Assembly (NCBI RefSeq): GCF_013116745.1
Contig: NZ_JABFOE010000018.1
Coordinates: 1-64,000, forward strand
Source of the DNA: Arthrobacter sp. 260
GTDB taxonomy: Bacteria > Actinomycetota > Actinomycetes > Actinomycetales > Micrococcaceae
Reading direction: 5' to 3'
DNA length: 64,000 nt
Shown: positions 1 to 7,682 of the stretch, one piece after another
Position numbering within the stretch: the first letter of the stretch is position 1
How the letters are laid out: each line of letters begins with the position of its first letter
Notes under the pieces: generated by a model
The model's input: only the letters and a program-made list of their open reading frames with translations
What the model was told of the DNA's origin: nothing
The model's database searches: none
Position numbers and translations under genes: made by a program

Positions 1-412
1 AGAGGGCGTTGTCCGCGCCGCGGACGTAGATATTGCAGACGGTGTTGTTGCGGGAGACGATCGACGGTCCGCCGGTGAACCCGCCGGCGGGGGCTCCGTG
101 GTTGAACCAGCCGGACCAGCCACCGCTTCCGGTCCAGGCTTTGGACCAGACGTTGCCGTCGGTGCCGCGCACGAAGACGTGTTCGTGGTTATCTCCCATG
201 GACCCAGGGGCGGGTTCGGAGGCGAGAACACCGCCGTCGTTGTGGCGTCCCCAATCGTGCCAAGCGCCGTTCCAGAAGGCTTTCTGCCAGAGGGCGTTGT
301 CCGCGCCGCGGACGTAGATATTGCAGACCGTGTTGTTGCGGGACACGATCGACGGTGCACCGGCGAAACCGCCGGTCGGGGCACCATGGTTGAACCAGCC
401 GGACCACGTCAT
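1..412 (-). CDS. Tandem-repeat PLL/tectonin-like beta-propeller lectin (partial, 3' end off window)
   Basis: An open frame reads leftwards from ATG at 412 to the window edge without a stop, so 137 codons of the N-terminal part are visible. AGGAG sits seven bases before the ATG. The protein consists of roughly 48-residue blades with recurring motifs VRGADNALWQKAFW, VRGTDGNVWSKAW, GWSGWFNHGAP and PSIVSRNNTVCNIY; the W/G-rich pattern is that of PLL-type (tectonin-like) beta-propeller lectins, which bind sugars on cell surfaces. Two blades form a 96-residue repeat that is almost identical at DNA level. There is no signal peptide at this start, so either it is cytosolic or exported by another route, or the true gene was longer and has lost its 5' end (see 430-540). 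Domain call is by pattern recognition only. Confidence 0.6.
   Translation of the reverse strand, partial: MTWSGWFNHGAPTGGFAGAPSIVSRNNTVCNIYVRGADNALWQKAFWNGAWHDWGRHNDGGVLASEPAPGSMGDNHEHVFVRGTDGNVWSKAWTGSGGWSGWFNHGAPAGGFTGGPSIVSRNNTVCNIYVRGADNAL
1..412. repeat. 288-bp tandem repeat inside the lectin gene
   Basis: Bases 1-124 match bases 289-412 with about a dozen differences, giving a period of 288 bp (96 codons, two propeller blades). The second copy is cut by the left edge, so total copy number is unknown. Identity this high between coding repeats suggests recent duplication or gene conversion. Confidence 0.85.
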
Positions 413-429
413 TGAGAACTCCTCAACCT

Positions 430-540
430 TTGGAGCCGCCGCCGGTGGACCAGGCGTCGCTCCGCATCGACTCAGGGCGAAACAGACCCAGTGTGGACCA
501 GACGGTGTTACTGAGGCGTTACCGCGGCCGTCGGCGCAAC
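430..540 (-). pseudogene. Possible decayed lectin blade upstream of the lectin start
   Basis: On the minus strand this stretch reads VWSTLGLFRP and then DAWSTGGGSKG followed by TGA at about 430. It resembles the blade segment NVWSKAWTGSGGWSG of the neighbouring lectin gene, but a TAA interrupts the frame upstream near 520 and the spacing differs. The TGA overlaps the AGGAG that serves the ATG at 412. It could be the remains of a longer 5' end of the lectin gene, or a chance resemblance in W/G-rich sequence. The rest of 413-654 shows no other gene. Confidence 0.3.
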
Positions 541-654
541 CGGCGCCCCGCCTCTGCGCGCCGGGCAGGGCCCCCTTGTGGATTGCGTCGTAAGGCAACA
601 AGCTGGCAGGACCATCCAGGACACCCGGCCATCAGAACACGCAGGGGAGGGGAT

Positions 655-1041
655 ATGACCATCGCGGCCCTCATCCTTACCCTCGCGCTGCTCGGCGCTC
701 TCACGGTGATGCAGTTCCTGCTCATTGCTGGGGCGCCGATAGGCCACTATGCCTGGGGCGGCAAGCACCGTGTGCTGCCGGGCAAACTGAGGATCGCTTC
801 CGGAGCCGCGATTGTTCTGTATGGAGTCTTCGGGGCACTCCTGCTGAGCCGGGCAGGAGTCGTTCCGGGTGGTGGTGACCCCCCGGTGATCGTGGCCACC
901 TGGTTCCTCTTTGCCTACTCGGCTCTCAGTGTTGTGGGCAACCTGGCATCCCGCAGCCGACAGGAACGGCTCGTCCAGACTCCTGTCAGTGCCCTGCTAA
1001 GCATCGGAATCCTGATCCTGGCGCTTGCTCCTGCTCCCTAG
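655..1041 (+). CDS. Small integral membrane protein, four TM segments
   Basis: The 128-residue product starts at ATG 655 behind a clear GGGGAGGGG ribosome site; a longer upstream frame has no such site. It is almost entirely hydrophobic with about four membrane segments: residues 3-27, 48-66, 80-100 and 110-126. Between the first two lies a conserved-looking loop with GAPIGHYAWGGKHRVLP. The overall look is that of a family of small uncharacterised membrane proteins known in Gram-positive bacteria, but I do not recognise a function. It stands alone, with the convergent ohr gene 21 bases downstream. Confidence 0.6.
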   Translation: MTIAALILTLALLGALTVMQFLLIAGAPIGHYAWGGKHRVLPGKLRIASGAAIVLYGVFGALLLSRAGVVPGGGDPPVIVATWFLFAYSALSVVGNLASRSRQERLVQTPVSALLSIGILILALAPAP

Positions 1042-1062
1042 CGCCAGGACCGAAGTTCTGGC

Positions 1063-1485
1063 TCAGTCGTCCGACACCATGACCAAGACGTCAATGTTGC
1101 CTTGGACGGCGTTGCTGTAGGGGCATACCTGGTGGGCCTTGTCCGCCAGGGCCTGTGCCTCGTCCTGTGACAGGCCGGGCACCACCACTTCGAGGGTTAC
1201 CTGAAGTGAGAAGCCGCCGTTGTCGTTGCGGCCCAGACCCACCTTCGCACCCACACTGGAGTCTCCCAGATCTGCTTTGGCCTCGCGGGCGACCAGTTGC
1301 AGTGCCGAGTGGAAGCAGGCCGCATATCCGGCGGCGAACAGCTGTTCGGGGTTTGTCCCAACACCCGAACCGCCGAGTTCCTTCGGCGCTGCCAGGACAA
1401 AATCGACCTGGCCGTCGTTGGTGCGGGTCCGGCCGTTCCGTCCGGCTCCGGTGGCGATGGCCTCGGCGGTGTAGATGGCGTTCAT
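1063..1485 (-). CDS. ohr: Organic hydroperoxide resistance protein Ohr (OsmC/Ohr family)
   Basis: Ohr is a thiol peroxidase that reduces organic and fatty-acid hydroperoxides in the cytoplasm, recycled by lipoylated proteins. The 140-residue length is exactly that of the family. Both catalytic cysteines are visible: C57 in AACFHSAL and C121 in VCPYSNAV, with the early arginine region RNGRT. Start is the ATG at 1485 with GAGGAG four bases away; a longer frame that runs into ohrR is rejected. It lies 19 bases behind ohrR on the same strand, so the two are very likely co-transcribed and de-repressed by organic peroxides. Confidence 0.93.
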   Translation of the reverse strand: MNAIYTAEAIATGAGRNGRTRTNDGQVDFVLAAPKELGGSGVGTNPEQLFAAGYAACFHSALQLVAREAKADLGDSSVGAKVGLGRNDNGGFSLQVTLEVVVPGLSQDEAQALADKAHQVCPYSNAVQGNIDVLVMVSDD

Positions 1486-1504
1486 GGTTCTCCTCGGTGA
1501 TAGG

Positions 1505-1969
1505 TCAAGCGGTTGGTGGATGGTCTGGGGATGATCTGGCAACATTGCAGAAGCGCGCTGCGAGGACGTGGAGCGCAGCGAGTTCCTCATCGCTCATCGC
1601 GAGTTGGTCCCGTAGGTCCCCCTGAAGGGAGGAAGCCCGGGATTCGAGCCCCGCGCCCCGCTTGGTCAGTCGGATGGTAACCGTGCGGCCGTCCTGGCTT
1701 TCCCGGCGACGCTCCACCAGTCCGAGAGCCTCAAGCCGTTTCAGCAGCGGCGAGAGGGTGCCGCTATCCAGGTGCAGCCGTGACCCCAGTTGCGACACGG
1801 TGCTTCCGTCCTTTTCCCAAAGGACTAACAGCACGAGGAATTGCGGATAGGTGAGACCAAGGGGTGTGAGCGCCGCCTGATAGGCGCCGGCCATGGTTCG
1901 TGCGGCGTCGTAAAGCGCAAAGCACAGTTGATTCTCGAGCCGAAGGTCACCTTCCATTCCCTCATCCAA
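1505..1969 (-). CDS. ohrR: Organic hydroperoxide sensor/repressor OhrR (MarR family)
   Basis: A 154-residue MarR-type winged-helix regulator. The N-terminal motif NQLCFALY places the peroxide-sensing cysteine at residue 16, the hallmark of OhrR; oxidation of this Cys releases DNA. The recognition helix region reads TVSQLGSRLHLDSGTLSPLLKRL and the wing RRRESQDGRTVTIRLT. It precedes ohr on the same strand, the usual arrangement, and a near-perfect palindrome (1980-1995) lies just upstream of its start, consistent with autoregulation of the ohrR-ohr unit. The exact start (M1 or M5) is not certain. Confidence 0.9.
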   Translation of the reverse strand: MDEGMEGDLRLENQLCFALYDAARTMAGAYQAALTPLGLTYPQFLVLLVLWEKDGSTVSQLGSRLHLDSGTLSPLLKRLEALGLVERRRESQDGRTVTIRLTKRGAGLESRASSLQGDLRDQLAMSDEELAALHVLAARFCNVARSSPDHPPTA

Positions 1970-1979
1970 TCACCAAACT

Positions 1980-1995
1980 AAATTGTGCACAACTT
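1980..1995. promoter_or_regulatory. Candidate OhrR operator (palindrome)
   Basis: AAATTGTGCACAACTT is a 16-bp palindrome with one mismatched pair (core TTGTGCACAA perfect), starting 11 bases upstream of ohrR. OhrR dimers bind AT-flanked palindromes of this kind in front of ohrR-ohr, so this is the natural candidate. Binding is inferred. Confidence 0.6.
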
Positions 1996-2037
1996 ATCGT
2001 GGCGCCGACCGGCGCGATCGGCCCGGAAGAGCGCAAC

Positions 2038-2067
2038 GGGCGCCCGCACCAGTTAATGCGGGCGCCC
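2038..2067 (-). terminator. Hairpin terminator after the fadA-fadB operon
   Basis: Eleven-base perfect arms GGGCGCCCGCA / TGCGGGCGCCC around an eight-base loop, 35 bases after the fadB stop on the minus strand. No U-run follows, as is common in actinobacteria. It separates the fad operon from ohrR. Confidence 0.7.
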
Positions 2068-2101
2068 GTAGAGCTTGCGGGAGTGTCTTTTGGCTGAGGG
2101 C

Positions 2102-4213
2102 CTAGTGGAAGGTCTTCCCATTGACTCGCTCGGATGCGCCCACCCGATCCAGGTAGGGGGTGATCCCGCCGAGGTGGAAGGGCCAGCCGGCACCGAGGAT
2201 GACGCACAGGTCGATGTCCTCGGGTGCGGACACCACTCCCTCATCGAGCATCCGGCCGATCTCGTCGGCGAGGGCGTCCTGGGTCCGGCGGAGCACCTCG
2301 GCGCTGTCCGACGGCTTGTCCCCACGGGACATCAGCGCCAGGGTTGGCTCGGGCACCGTCTCGGTGCCGTCCTCGCCCTTGACCCATAGTCCCTTGATCC
2401 CGGCGTCGATCAGCTTCTGCTGGTTGGCCGAGACGTGGAACCGCTCGCCAAACGCGGCGTGCAGGGATTCCTGGACGTGCTGACCCACCGGCAGGCCCAC
2501 CAGGGCGAGCAGACGGAACGGGGTCATCGGAAGCCCCATCGGGCGCAGCGCATTGTCAGCAGTCGCCGCGTCGGTGCCCTCATCGAACACGGCCGTGATC
2601 TCACCGAACATCCGGCCCAGGATGCGGTTGACCACAAACGCGGTCGCGTCCTGAACCAGTACTGCGGACTTCTTGAGTTCCTTGGCCAGTGCAAAAGCCG
2701 TGGCCAGAACGGCGTCGTCGGTGTGTGGTGCCTTGACGATCTCCAGCAGGGGCATGGCTGCCACGGGGTTGAAAAAGTGGAAACCTACCACCCGTTCGGG
2801 GTGGGCGAGATCGGCGGCCATGTCGGTGACCGACAGGGAGGAGGTGTTGGTCGCGAGGATGCACTCGGGAGACACCACTGCTTCGACCTCCGCGAAGACC
2901 GCCTTCTTGACGTTGAGCTCTTCGAAGACCGCCTCGATGACGAAGTCGGCGTCAGCGAACGCCTGCTTCGAGACCGAACCGGAGACCAGCGCTTTGGTCC
3001 GGTTGGCAACATCGGGTGAGAGCCGCTTCTTCGACAGCAGTTTGTCGACCTCGGCGTGGACATACGCCACTCCCTTGTCGACCCGCTGCTGGTCGATGTC
3101 GGTGAGGACCACCGGGACCTTGAGCTGCCGGGCGAACAGCAGCGCCAACTGCCCCGCCATCAGACCGGCGCCGACGACGCCTACCTTGGTCACCTTGCGG
3201 GCGAGCTTGCGGTCCGGAGCCCCTGCGGGACGCTTGGCCCGCTTCTGCACCAAATCAAGGAACGCGTACACGGTCGAGTGGAACTCGGGCGTCTGCATGA
3301 GGTAGGTCAGGGCCTCGCACTCGGCGGCCGCCGATTCCTCGCGGGTAAGGTTCTTCCCCGCTTCAAAGAGGTCAAGGACCTTCCCGGGAGCGGGTGCGGC
3401 GTTGGACGTCTTGGCTGCGACGAAAGCCCGGCCAGCCGCGGCTGCCGCATCCCAGTCACCGTCAGTGTAGGTGGCATGCCCGGCACGGCGGGCGTCCACG
3501 GCTGACGGGTCTTTCAGGACGCTGGCCGCCCAGGCGAGGGACTGCTCTAGGAAGTCGGCTGGTTCCAACAACTCGTCGGCGATGCCGAGCCCGAACGCGG
3601 TGCGCCCGTCGAGCATCCGGTTGTTGCTGAGTGGGTTCTCGATCATCACCTTCATGGCCGCTGCCGGACCAATCAGCCTCGGGAGGCGATAGACGCCACC
3701 CCACCCGGGGACGAGCCCAATGAATGCTTCGGGCAGGCCGATGCCGTTCGCGCCGGTGGAAATGGTGCGGTAGTCGGCAGCGAGGGCCACCTCCAGTCCA
3801 CCACCGAGCGCCACACCATTGATGAACGCGAAGCTCGGGACGCCAAGGTTCCCCAGAAGGTTGTAGGCCTCGTGCCCCAGCTCAGCCATCAGGGCACCGT
3901 ACTCGGCGGCTTTGAGCGATTTGACGGTCGACAGGTCGGCACCGGCAACCAGGAAGTACGGTTTTCCGGTGATGCCGACGGCGGCCAACTCGCCGTTGGC
4001 CGCGCGCGCCTTCAGGCCTTCGAGCACCCGGCCAAGTTCGATGAGCGTGTTGGGCCCGAGGGTGGTGGGCTTGGTGTGGTCCAACCCGTTGTCCAGGGTG
4101 ATCAGCGCGAGGGTCCCGCCACCGTGGGGCAGGTCGATGTCCTGCACCTGGGAGTGGGTGACGACCTCATCAGGCACCAGCGCTGCGAGTTTCTCATAAC
4201 GGTCAAAGCTCAT
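2102..4213 (-). CDS. fadB: Fatty oxidation complex alpha subunit: enoyl-CoA hydratase / 3-hydroxyacyl-CoA dehydrogenase
   Basis: A 703-residue bifunctional enzyme that hydrates trans-2-enoyl-CoA and oxidises the resulting 3-hydroxyacyl-CoA with NAD+. The N-terminal crotonase half carries the oxyanion and active-site region GGGLEVALAADYR (about 137-149) and LPEAFIGLVPGWGG (about 160-173). A Rossmann dinucleotide motif GVVGAGLMAG starts near residue 345, followed by ATNTSSL and the dehydrogenase signature GFHFFNP with the catalytic His. The start ATG overlaps the fadA stop as ATGA, so translation is coupled and the two subunits form the beta-oxidation complex. Length and domain order fit the actinobacterial FadB/FadJ-type proteins. 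Confidence 0.92.
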   Translation of the reverse strand: MSFDRYEKLAALVPDEVVTHSQVQDIDLPHGGGTLALITLDNGLDHTKPTTLGPNTLIELGRVLEGLKARAANGELAAVGITGKPYFLVAGADLSTVKSLKAAEYGALMAELGHEAYNLLGNLGVPSFAFINGVALGGGLEVALAADYRTISTGANGIGLPEAFIGLVPGWGGVYRLPRLIGPAAAMKVMIENPLSNNRMLDGRTAFGLGIADELLEPADFLEQSLAWAASVLKDPSAVDARRAGHATYTDGDWDAAAAAGRAFVAAKTSNAAPAPGKVLDLFEAGKNLTREESAAAECEALTYLMQTPEFHSTVYAFLDLVQKRAKRPAGAPDRKLARKVTKVGVVGAGLMAGQLALLFARQLKVPVVLTDIDQQRVDKGVAYVHAEVDKLLSKKRLSPDVANRTKALVSGSVSKQAFADADFVIEAVFEELNVKKAVFAEVEAVVSPECILATNTSSLSVTDMAADLAHPERVVGFHFFNPVAAMPLLEIVKAPHTDDAVLATAFALAKELKKSAVLVQDATAFVVNRILGRMFGEITAVFDEGTDAATADNALRPMGLPMTPFRLLALVGLPVGQHVQESLHAAFGERFHVSANQQKLIDAGIKGLWVKGEDGTETVPEPTLALMSRGDKPSDSAEVLRRTQDALADEIGRMLDEGVVSAPEDIDLCVILGAGWPFHLGGITPYLDRVGASERVNGKTFH

Positions 4214-5469
4214 GCTGCGTCCTCCGCTGCGTTAGACGAATAGTCAGGGTGGTGGGGGTTCTCCCAGATCACCGTGGCGCCCATGCCAAGCCCGATACAC
4301 ATGGTGGTCATGCCGTACCGCACCGACGGGTCCTCCTCGAACTGACGTGCCAGCTGCAGCATCAACCGGACTCCGGAGGACGCCAGCGGATGGCCGACCG
4401 CGATCGCGCCGCCATACCGGTTGACGCGCGGGTCGTCGTCGGCGATGCCGAAGTGGTCCAGGAAGGAGAGCACCTGGACGGCGAACGCCTCGTTGATCTC
4501 AAACAGGCCGATGTCCTCGATGGACAGGCCCGCCTGGCGGAGGGCCTTCTCGGTGGCGGGTACCGGTCCGATCCCCATCACCTCGGGCTCGACCCCGGCA
4601 AAAGCGTAGGCGACCAGTCGCATCTTGGCGGGAAGGCCCAGTTCAGCGGCGGTGTCGGCGGAAGCGAGCAGGGCAGCGGTGGCGCCGTCGTTCAGGCCCG
4701 CAGCGTTGCCAGCGGTAACCCGGCCGTGCGAGCGGAACGGGGTGCGCAAGGCCGCCAGGTCCTCGGTGGTGGTGCCCGGCCGGGGCGGCTCGTCAACAGT
4801 ATTGAGGGTCCATCCCGTGCCCTCCTTGCGGGAAGCGACGGGTACCAGATCGGGCTGGATCTGTCCTCCCGCGTAGGCGGCGGCCAGCTTTGTCTGGCTG
4901 GCGACGGCGTACGCGTCAGCGCGGTCCTTGGTGATCGCGGGGAAGCGGTCGTGCAGGTTCTCGGCGGTGTTACCCATGTTCAATGCGGCAGGATCCACGA
5001 GACGTTCGGACATGAACCGCGGGTTCGGATCGGTGTCGGCACCCATGGGGTGGTTCCCCATGTGCTCGACGCCGCCGGCGATCACGACGTCGTAGGCCCC
5101 GAAGGCGATGCCCGACGCAGTCGTCGTAACGGCAGTCATGGCGCCGGCACACATCCGGTCGATCGCGAAGCCGGGCACCGTGCGGGGGAGGCCAGCGAGG
5201 AGGGCCGCTGTGCGACCGATGGTGAGCCCCTGATCCCCAGTCTGGGTGGTGGCGGCGATGGCGACGTCGTCAATCCGCTCAGCCGGGAGCGTCGGGTTGC
5301 GGCGCATCAGGTCCCGGATGCATTTGACCACCAGATCGTCGGCACGCACCCCGGCGTAGATTCCCTTTTCGCCAGCTTTGCCGAACGGGGTTCGGACGCC
5401 ATCGACAAAGACGACGTCCCTGATCCGGCGACCTGTAGCGGTCCGTGCTGGCACTGTGTTGGTGCTCAC
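4210..5469 (-). CDS. fadA: Acetyl-CoA C-acyltransferase (3-ketoacyl-CoA thiolase), beta subunit
   Basis: A 419-residue thiolase that cleaves 3-ketoacyl-CoA with CoA to acetyl-CoA and a shortened acyl-CoA. Nucleophilic Cys107 lies in IDRMCAGAM; the C-terminal half has the base-bearing GGAIAVGHPLASSG and TTMCIGLGMG. The start is GTG at 5469, with AGGAG seven bases upstream. It is the first gene of the fadA-fadB operon and overlaps fadB by four bases. The promoter (5521-5549) is overlaid by an inverted repeat, which suggests repression relieved by acyl-CoA, although the repressor gene is not in the window. Confidence 0.93.
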   Translation of the reverse strand: MSTNTVPARTATGRRIRDVVFVDGVRTPFGKAGEKGIYAGVRADDLVVKCIRDLMRRNPTLPAERIDDVAIAATTQTGDQGLTIGRTAALLAGLPRTVPGFAIDRMCAGAMTAVTTTASGIAFGAYDVVIAGGVEHMGNHPMGADTDPNPRFMSERLVDPAALNMGNTAENLHDRFPAITKDRADAYAVASQTKLAAAYAGGQIQPDLVPVASRKEGTGWTLNTVDEPPRPGTTTEDLAALRTPFRSHGRVTAGNAAGLNDGATAALLASADTAAELGLPAKMRLVAYAFAGVEPEVMGIGPVPATEKALRQAGLSIEDIGLFEINEAFAVQVLSFLDHFGIADDDPRVNRYGGAIAVGHPLASSGVRLMLQLARQFEEDPSVRYGMTTMCIGLGMGATVIWENPHHPDYSSNAAEDAA

Positions 5470-5520
5470 CTGTTGCTCCTCATCGAGTCTTCGTGCGATC
5501 TGCGATTGCGATTCGACCTT

Positions 5521-5549
5521 ATGTTACTAGCGGGTAACTTAGCCTGCAA
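5521..5549 (-). promoter_or_regulatory. fadA promoter with overlapping TetR-type operator
   Basis: On the minus strand TTGCAG (5549-5544) and TAACAT (5526-5521) are separated by exactly 17 bases. The inverted repeat GTTACTAGCGGGTAAC (5523-5538; perfect GTTAC/GTAAC arms) covers part of the -10 box and the spacer. That position would block RNA polymerase. Such TTAC-N6-GTAA sites are typical of TetR-family regulators; identity of the regulator is unknown. Confidence 0.6.
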
Positions 5550-5584
5550 GAAGGCCTCACCATCGCGGGTCCCGCCGGAAGCCC

Positions 5585-6898
5585 TCAGCGGTTCGGATCG
5601 GCCGTCCGCGGTGCCTTCCCGGGGAGGGGATCGGGGTCCAGGAAGGCGACGGTGAGGACGGCAGCCGTCTTCTCGATCTGCCAGGGGCGTGCACCCAGCT
5701 CAGCGAGGGCTGCGCTGATCGACTCAAGCGTGATCTCCGCCGGTGGCCGCCAGGCCACCCGCCGCAGGTAGTCGGGGGTCAAGAGGTTCTCGATCGGCAG
5801 GTTCAGGCCCTCAGCAACCGCCGCCAATCGGGGACGCGCGGTGGCCAGGCGTGCTGCTGCCTCGGGGTCCTTGTCCGCCCACACCCGAGGGGGTGGCGGC
5901 GAATTGGTGGGTAGCTGCATCTCCGGCAGGTCGGCAAGGGCTCGCGCCTCGCTGATGCAGCGCAGCCAGCGCGGGGCCTCCCTCGCGGCGGCGCGACCGT
6001 GAAAACCGGTCGTTCCGAGCAACTGGGGGACCGTGCTGGGCATCGCCTTGGCGGCGGCCAGGATCGCCGAGTCCGGGATCAGGCGACCGGGCGCGATGTC
6101 GCGGTTCTTCGCCAGGTCCTCGCGCTCAAGCCACAGCTGTCGCACTGCTGCCAGCTGCCGCCGGTCCCTGATCTGGTGCAGGCCGGACGTTCTGCGCCAC
6201 GGATCGACCCGCGGTTCGGCGGGCGGGGTGCTTCGGATGTGCTCGAACTCCTGTTCGGCAATTTCGAGCTTGCCGTCGCGGGAGAGCAAACTGATCAGCT
6301 CGGTGCGCAGTTCGGTGAGGACCTCGACGTCGAGCGCTGCGTACCGTAGCCACGGCTCCGGCAGGGGACGCCGGGACCAGTCGGCGGCTGAGTGTTCCTT
6401 GGCAAGGGTGTACCCCAGCAGGCTTTCGATCACGGCGGCGAGACCCACCCGGGGCATCCCGGCAATCCGTGCCGCGAGTTCGGTGTCGAATAGCCGGTCG
6501 GGCCACATGCCCAGCTCTGACAGGCAGGGCAGGTCCTGGGAGGCGGCGTGGAGAATCCATTCGACTCCCTCCAGCGCCTCATCGATGATCCGTAGGTCGG
6601 AAAAGGGCTCAGGGTCAATCAGCCAGGTGCCCGCCCCGGCCCGGCGGATCTGCACCAGGAAAGCCCGCTGCCCGTAGCGGAAGCCGGACGCGCGCTCGGC
6701 GTCAACCCCTGCGGGACCGGTGCCCTGGGCCAGCGCACGGGCCGCGCGTTCCAGACCCGCCTGCGTGTCGATGACCAGCGGTACGCCGTCACTGGGTTCG
6801 TTGAGCAGGGGAAGGGGGAGCGGTTCAGCGACGTCCTCAGCTGGCGCGCCAGCATCCGGGGTGCGATCGTCAGGATGCTCAGAAGTCTGCGAGGTCAT
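5585..6898 (-). CDS. rnd: Ribonuclease D (3'-5' exonuclease with HRDC domain)
   Basis: A 437-residue DEDDy exoribonuclease involved in 3' trimming of tRNA and other small RNAs. Exo I motif is GVDAERASGF (D66 and E68), Exo II region is ILHAASQDLPCL, and Exo III is YAALDVEVL, the tyrosine variant. The C-terminal half holds an HRDC helical domain (for example LHQIRDRRQLAAVRQLWLER). The first 45 residues are acidic and low in complexity. DUF3000 lies upstream on the same strand, a neighbour pairing I know from other actinobacteria. Start ATG at 6898 is the only good one. Confidence 0.9.
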   Translation of the reverse strand: MTSQTSEHPDDRTPDAGAPAEDVAEPLPLPLLNEPSDGVPLVIDTQAGLERAARALAQGTGPAGVDAERASGFRYGQRAFLVQIRRAGAGTWLIDPEPFSDLRIIDEALEGVEWILHAASQDLPCLSELGMWPDRLFDTELAARIAGMPRVGLAAVIESLLGYTLAKEHSAADWSRRPLPEPWLRYAALDVEVLTELRTELISLLSRDGKLEIAEQEFEHIRSTPPAEPRVDPWRRTSGLHQIRDRRQLAAVRQLWLEREDLAKNRDIAPGRLIPDSAILAAAKAMPSTVPQLLGTTGFHGRAAAREAPRWLRCISEARALADLPEMQLPTNSPPPPRVWADKDPEAAARLATARPRLAAVAEGLNLPIENLLTPDYLRRVAWRPPAEITLESISAALAELGARPWQIEKTAAVLTVAFLDPDPLPGKAPRTADPNR

Positions 6899-6978
6899 GA
6901 TGGATCCAGTCTAGCCGCGCCGTTAACGCGGCTGTGCCAGTGGGCGCACGCGTCAGTTGAAGCCATGGGCGGGCGGCC

Positions 6979-7614
6979 CTAGTTGCGGCGCCGGTTGGGC
7001 AGCGAAGTCACTCCGTCGGGCAGGGGCGGGAGGCCAGCGAAGGTGCAGACCATGTCCGCCCACGCCTCCAGATGGTTCCGTACCCTCGGCGTCTCAGGGG
7101 TCCAGGATGCCCTGAGCTCAATGTCGATGCTGTCGGGCCGGTCGGTCAACGTGCCGTAGCTTTCCGACAGGATGCGGGTCGCGGTTCCGCCGGCCGAGCC
7201 GTACTCGGCACCGTGGTTCTGCAACGCCTCGACCAGCCAGGTCCAGGCAACCGAACCCAGCAGCGAGTCGTTGCCCATCTCCGGTTCAAGCTGAGCCCTG
7301 ATATAGGTGACCACCCTGAAGGTACCGCCCCACAGGTCCGAGCCGCTCGGGTCGTGCAGGAGGATAAACCGCCCGGTGGCCAGTTCCTCGGGTTCGGTCC
7401 CCGCGAACGCGGCACGAGCCGGTCCGTGCACGGGCATCCGCTGGGGTCCGGTCTGGAAGACTTCCGCTCCAAGGGCCACGGCAAAGGGTGCCAACCGCGA
7501 GGGGGCAGGTATTTCATCCAGCCGGATCTCGCTGCGGCATTTTGCCTCCCGGAGTTCGGTCAGGGCCGACTGGAACTCGCGGGGCATGGGGGTCAGATCG
7601 CCAATTGCGCTCAC
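6979..7614 (-). CDS. DUF3000 family protein
   Basis: A 211-residue soluble protein with the DUF3000 N-terminal signature LREAKCRSEIRLDEIPAPSRLAPFAVAL and a central LLHDPSGSDLWGGTFRVVTYIRAQLEPEMG. The family is confined to actinobacteria and, in my recollection, usually sits immediately upstream of the ribonuclease D gene, as here with an 80-base gap. No catalytic motif, signal peptide or membrane segment is visible. Function unknown; the conserved linkage hints at a role alongside RNA processing, but that is speculation. Confidence 0.8.
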   Translation of the reverse strand: MSAIGDLTPMPREFQSALTELREAKCRSEIRLDEIPAPSRLAPFAVALGAEVFQTGPQRMPVHGPARAAFAGTEPEELATGRFILLHDPSGSDLWGGTFRVVTYIRAQLEPEMGNDSLLGSVAWTWLVEALQNHGAEYGSAGGTATRILSESYGTLTDRPDSIDIELRASWTPETPRVRNHLEAWADMVCTFAGLPPLPDGVTSLPNRRRN

Positions 7615-7682
7615 TCAGGAAGGCTATGGCACTTGCGCCCGCGCACCGGTCAGGCTCGCCGATGTGTCAGCAGCTGGTTGAG

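Noticed and set aside
4249-5655. Plus-strand 468-residue frame opposite fadA
   Set aside because: GC-driven antisense frame; fadA has complete motifs and operon context.
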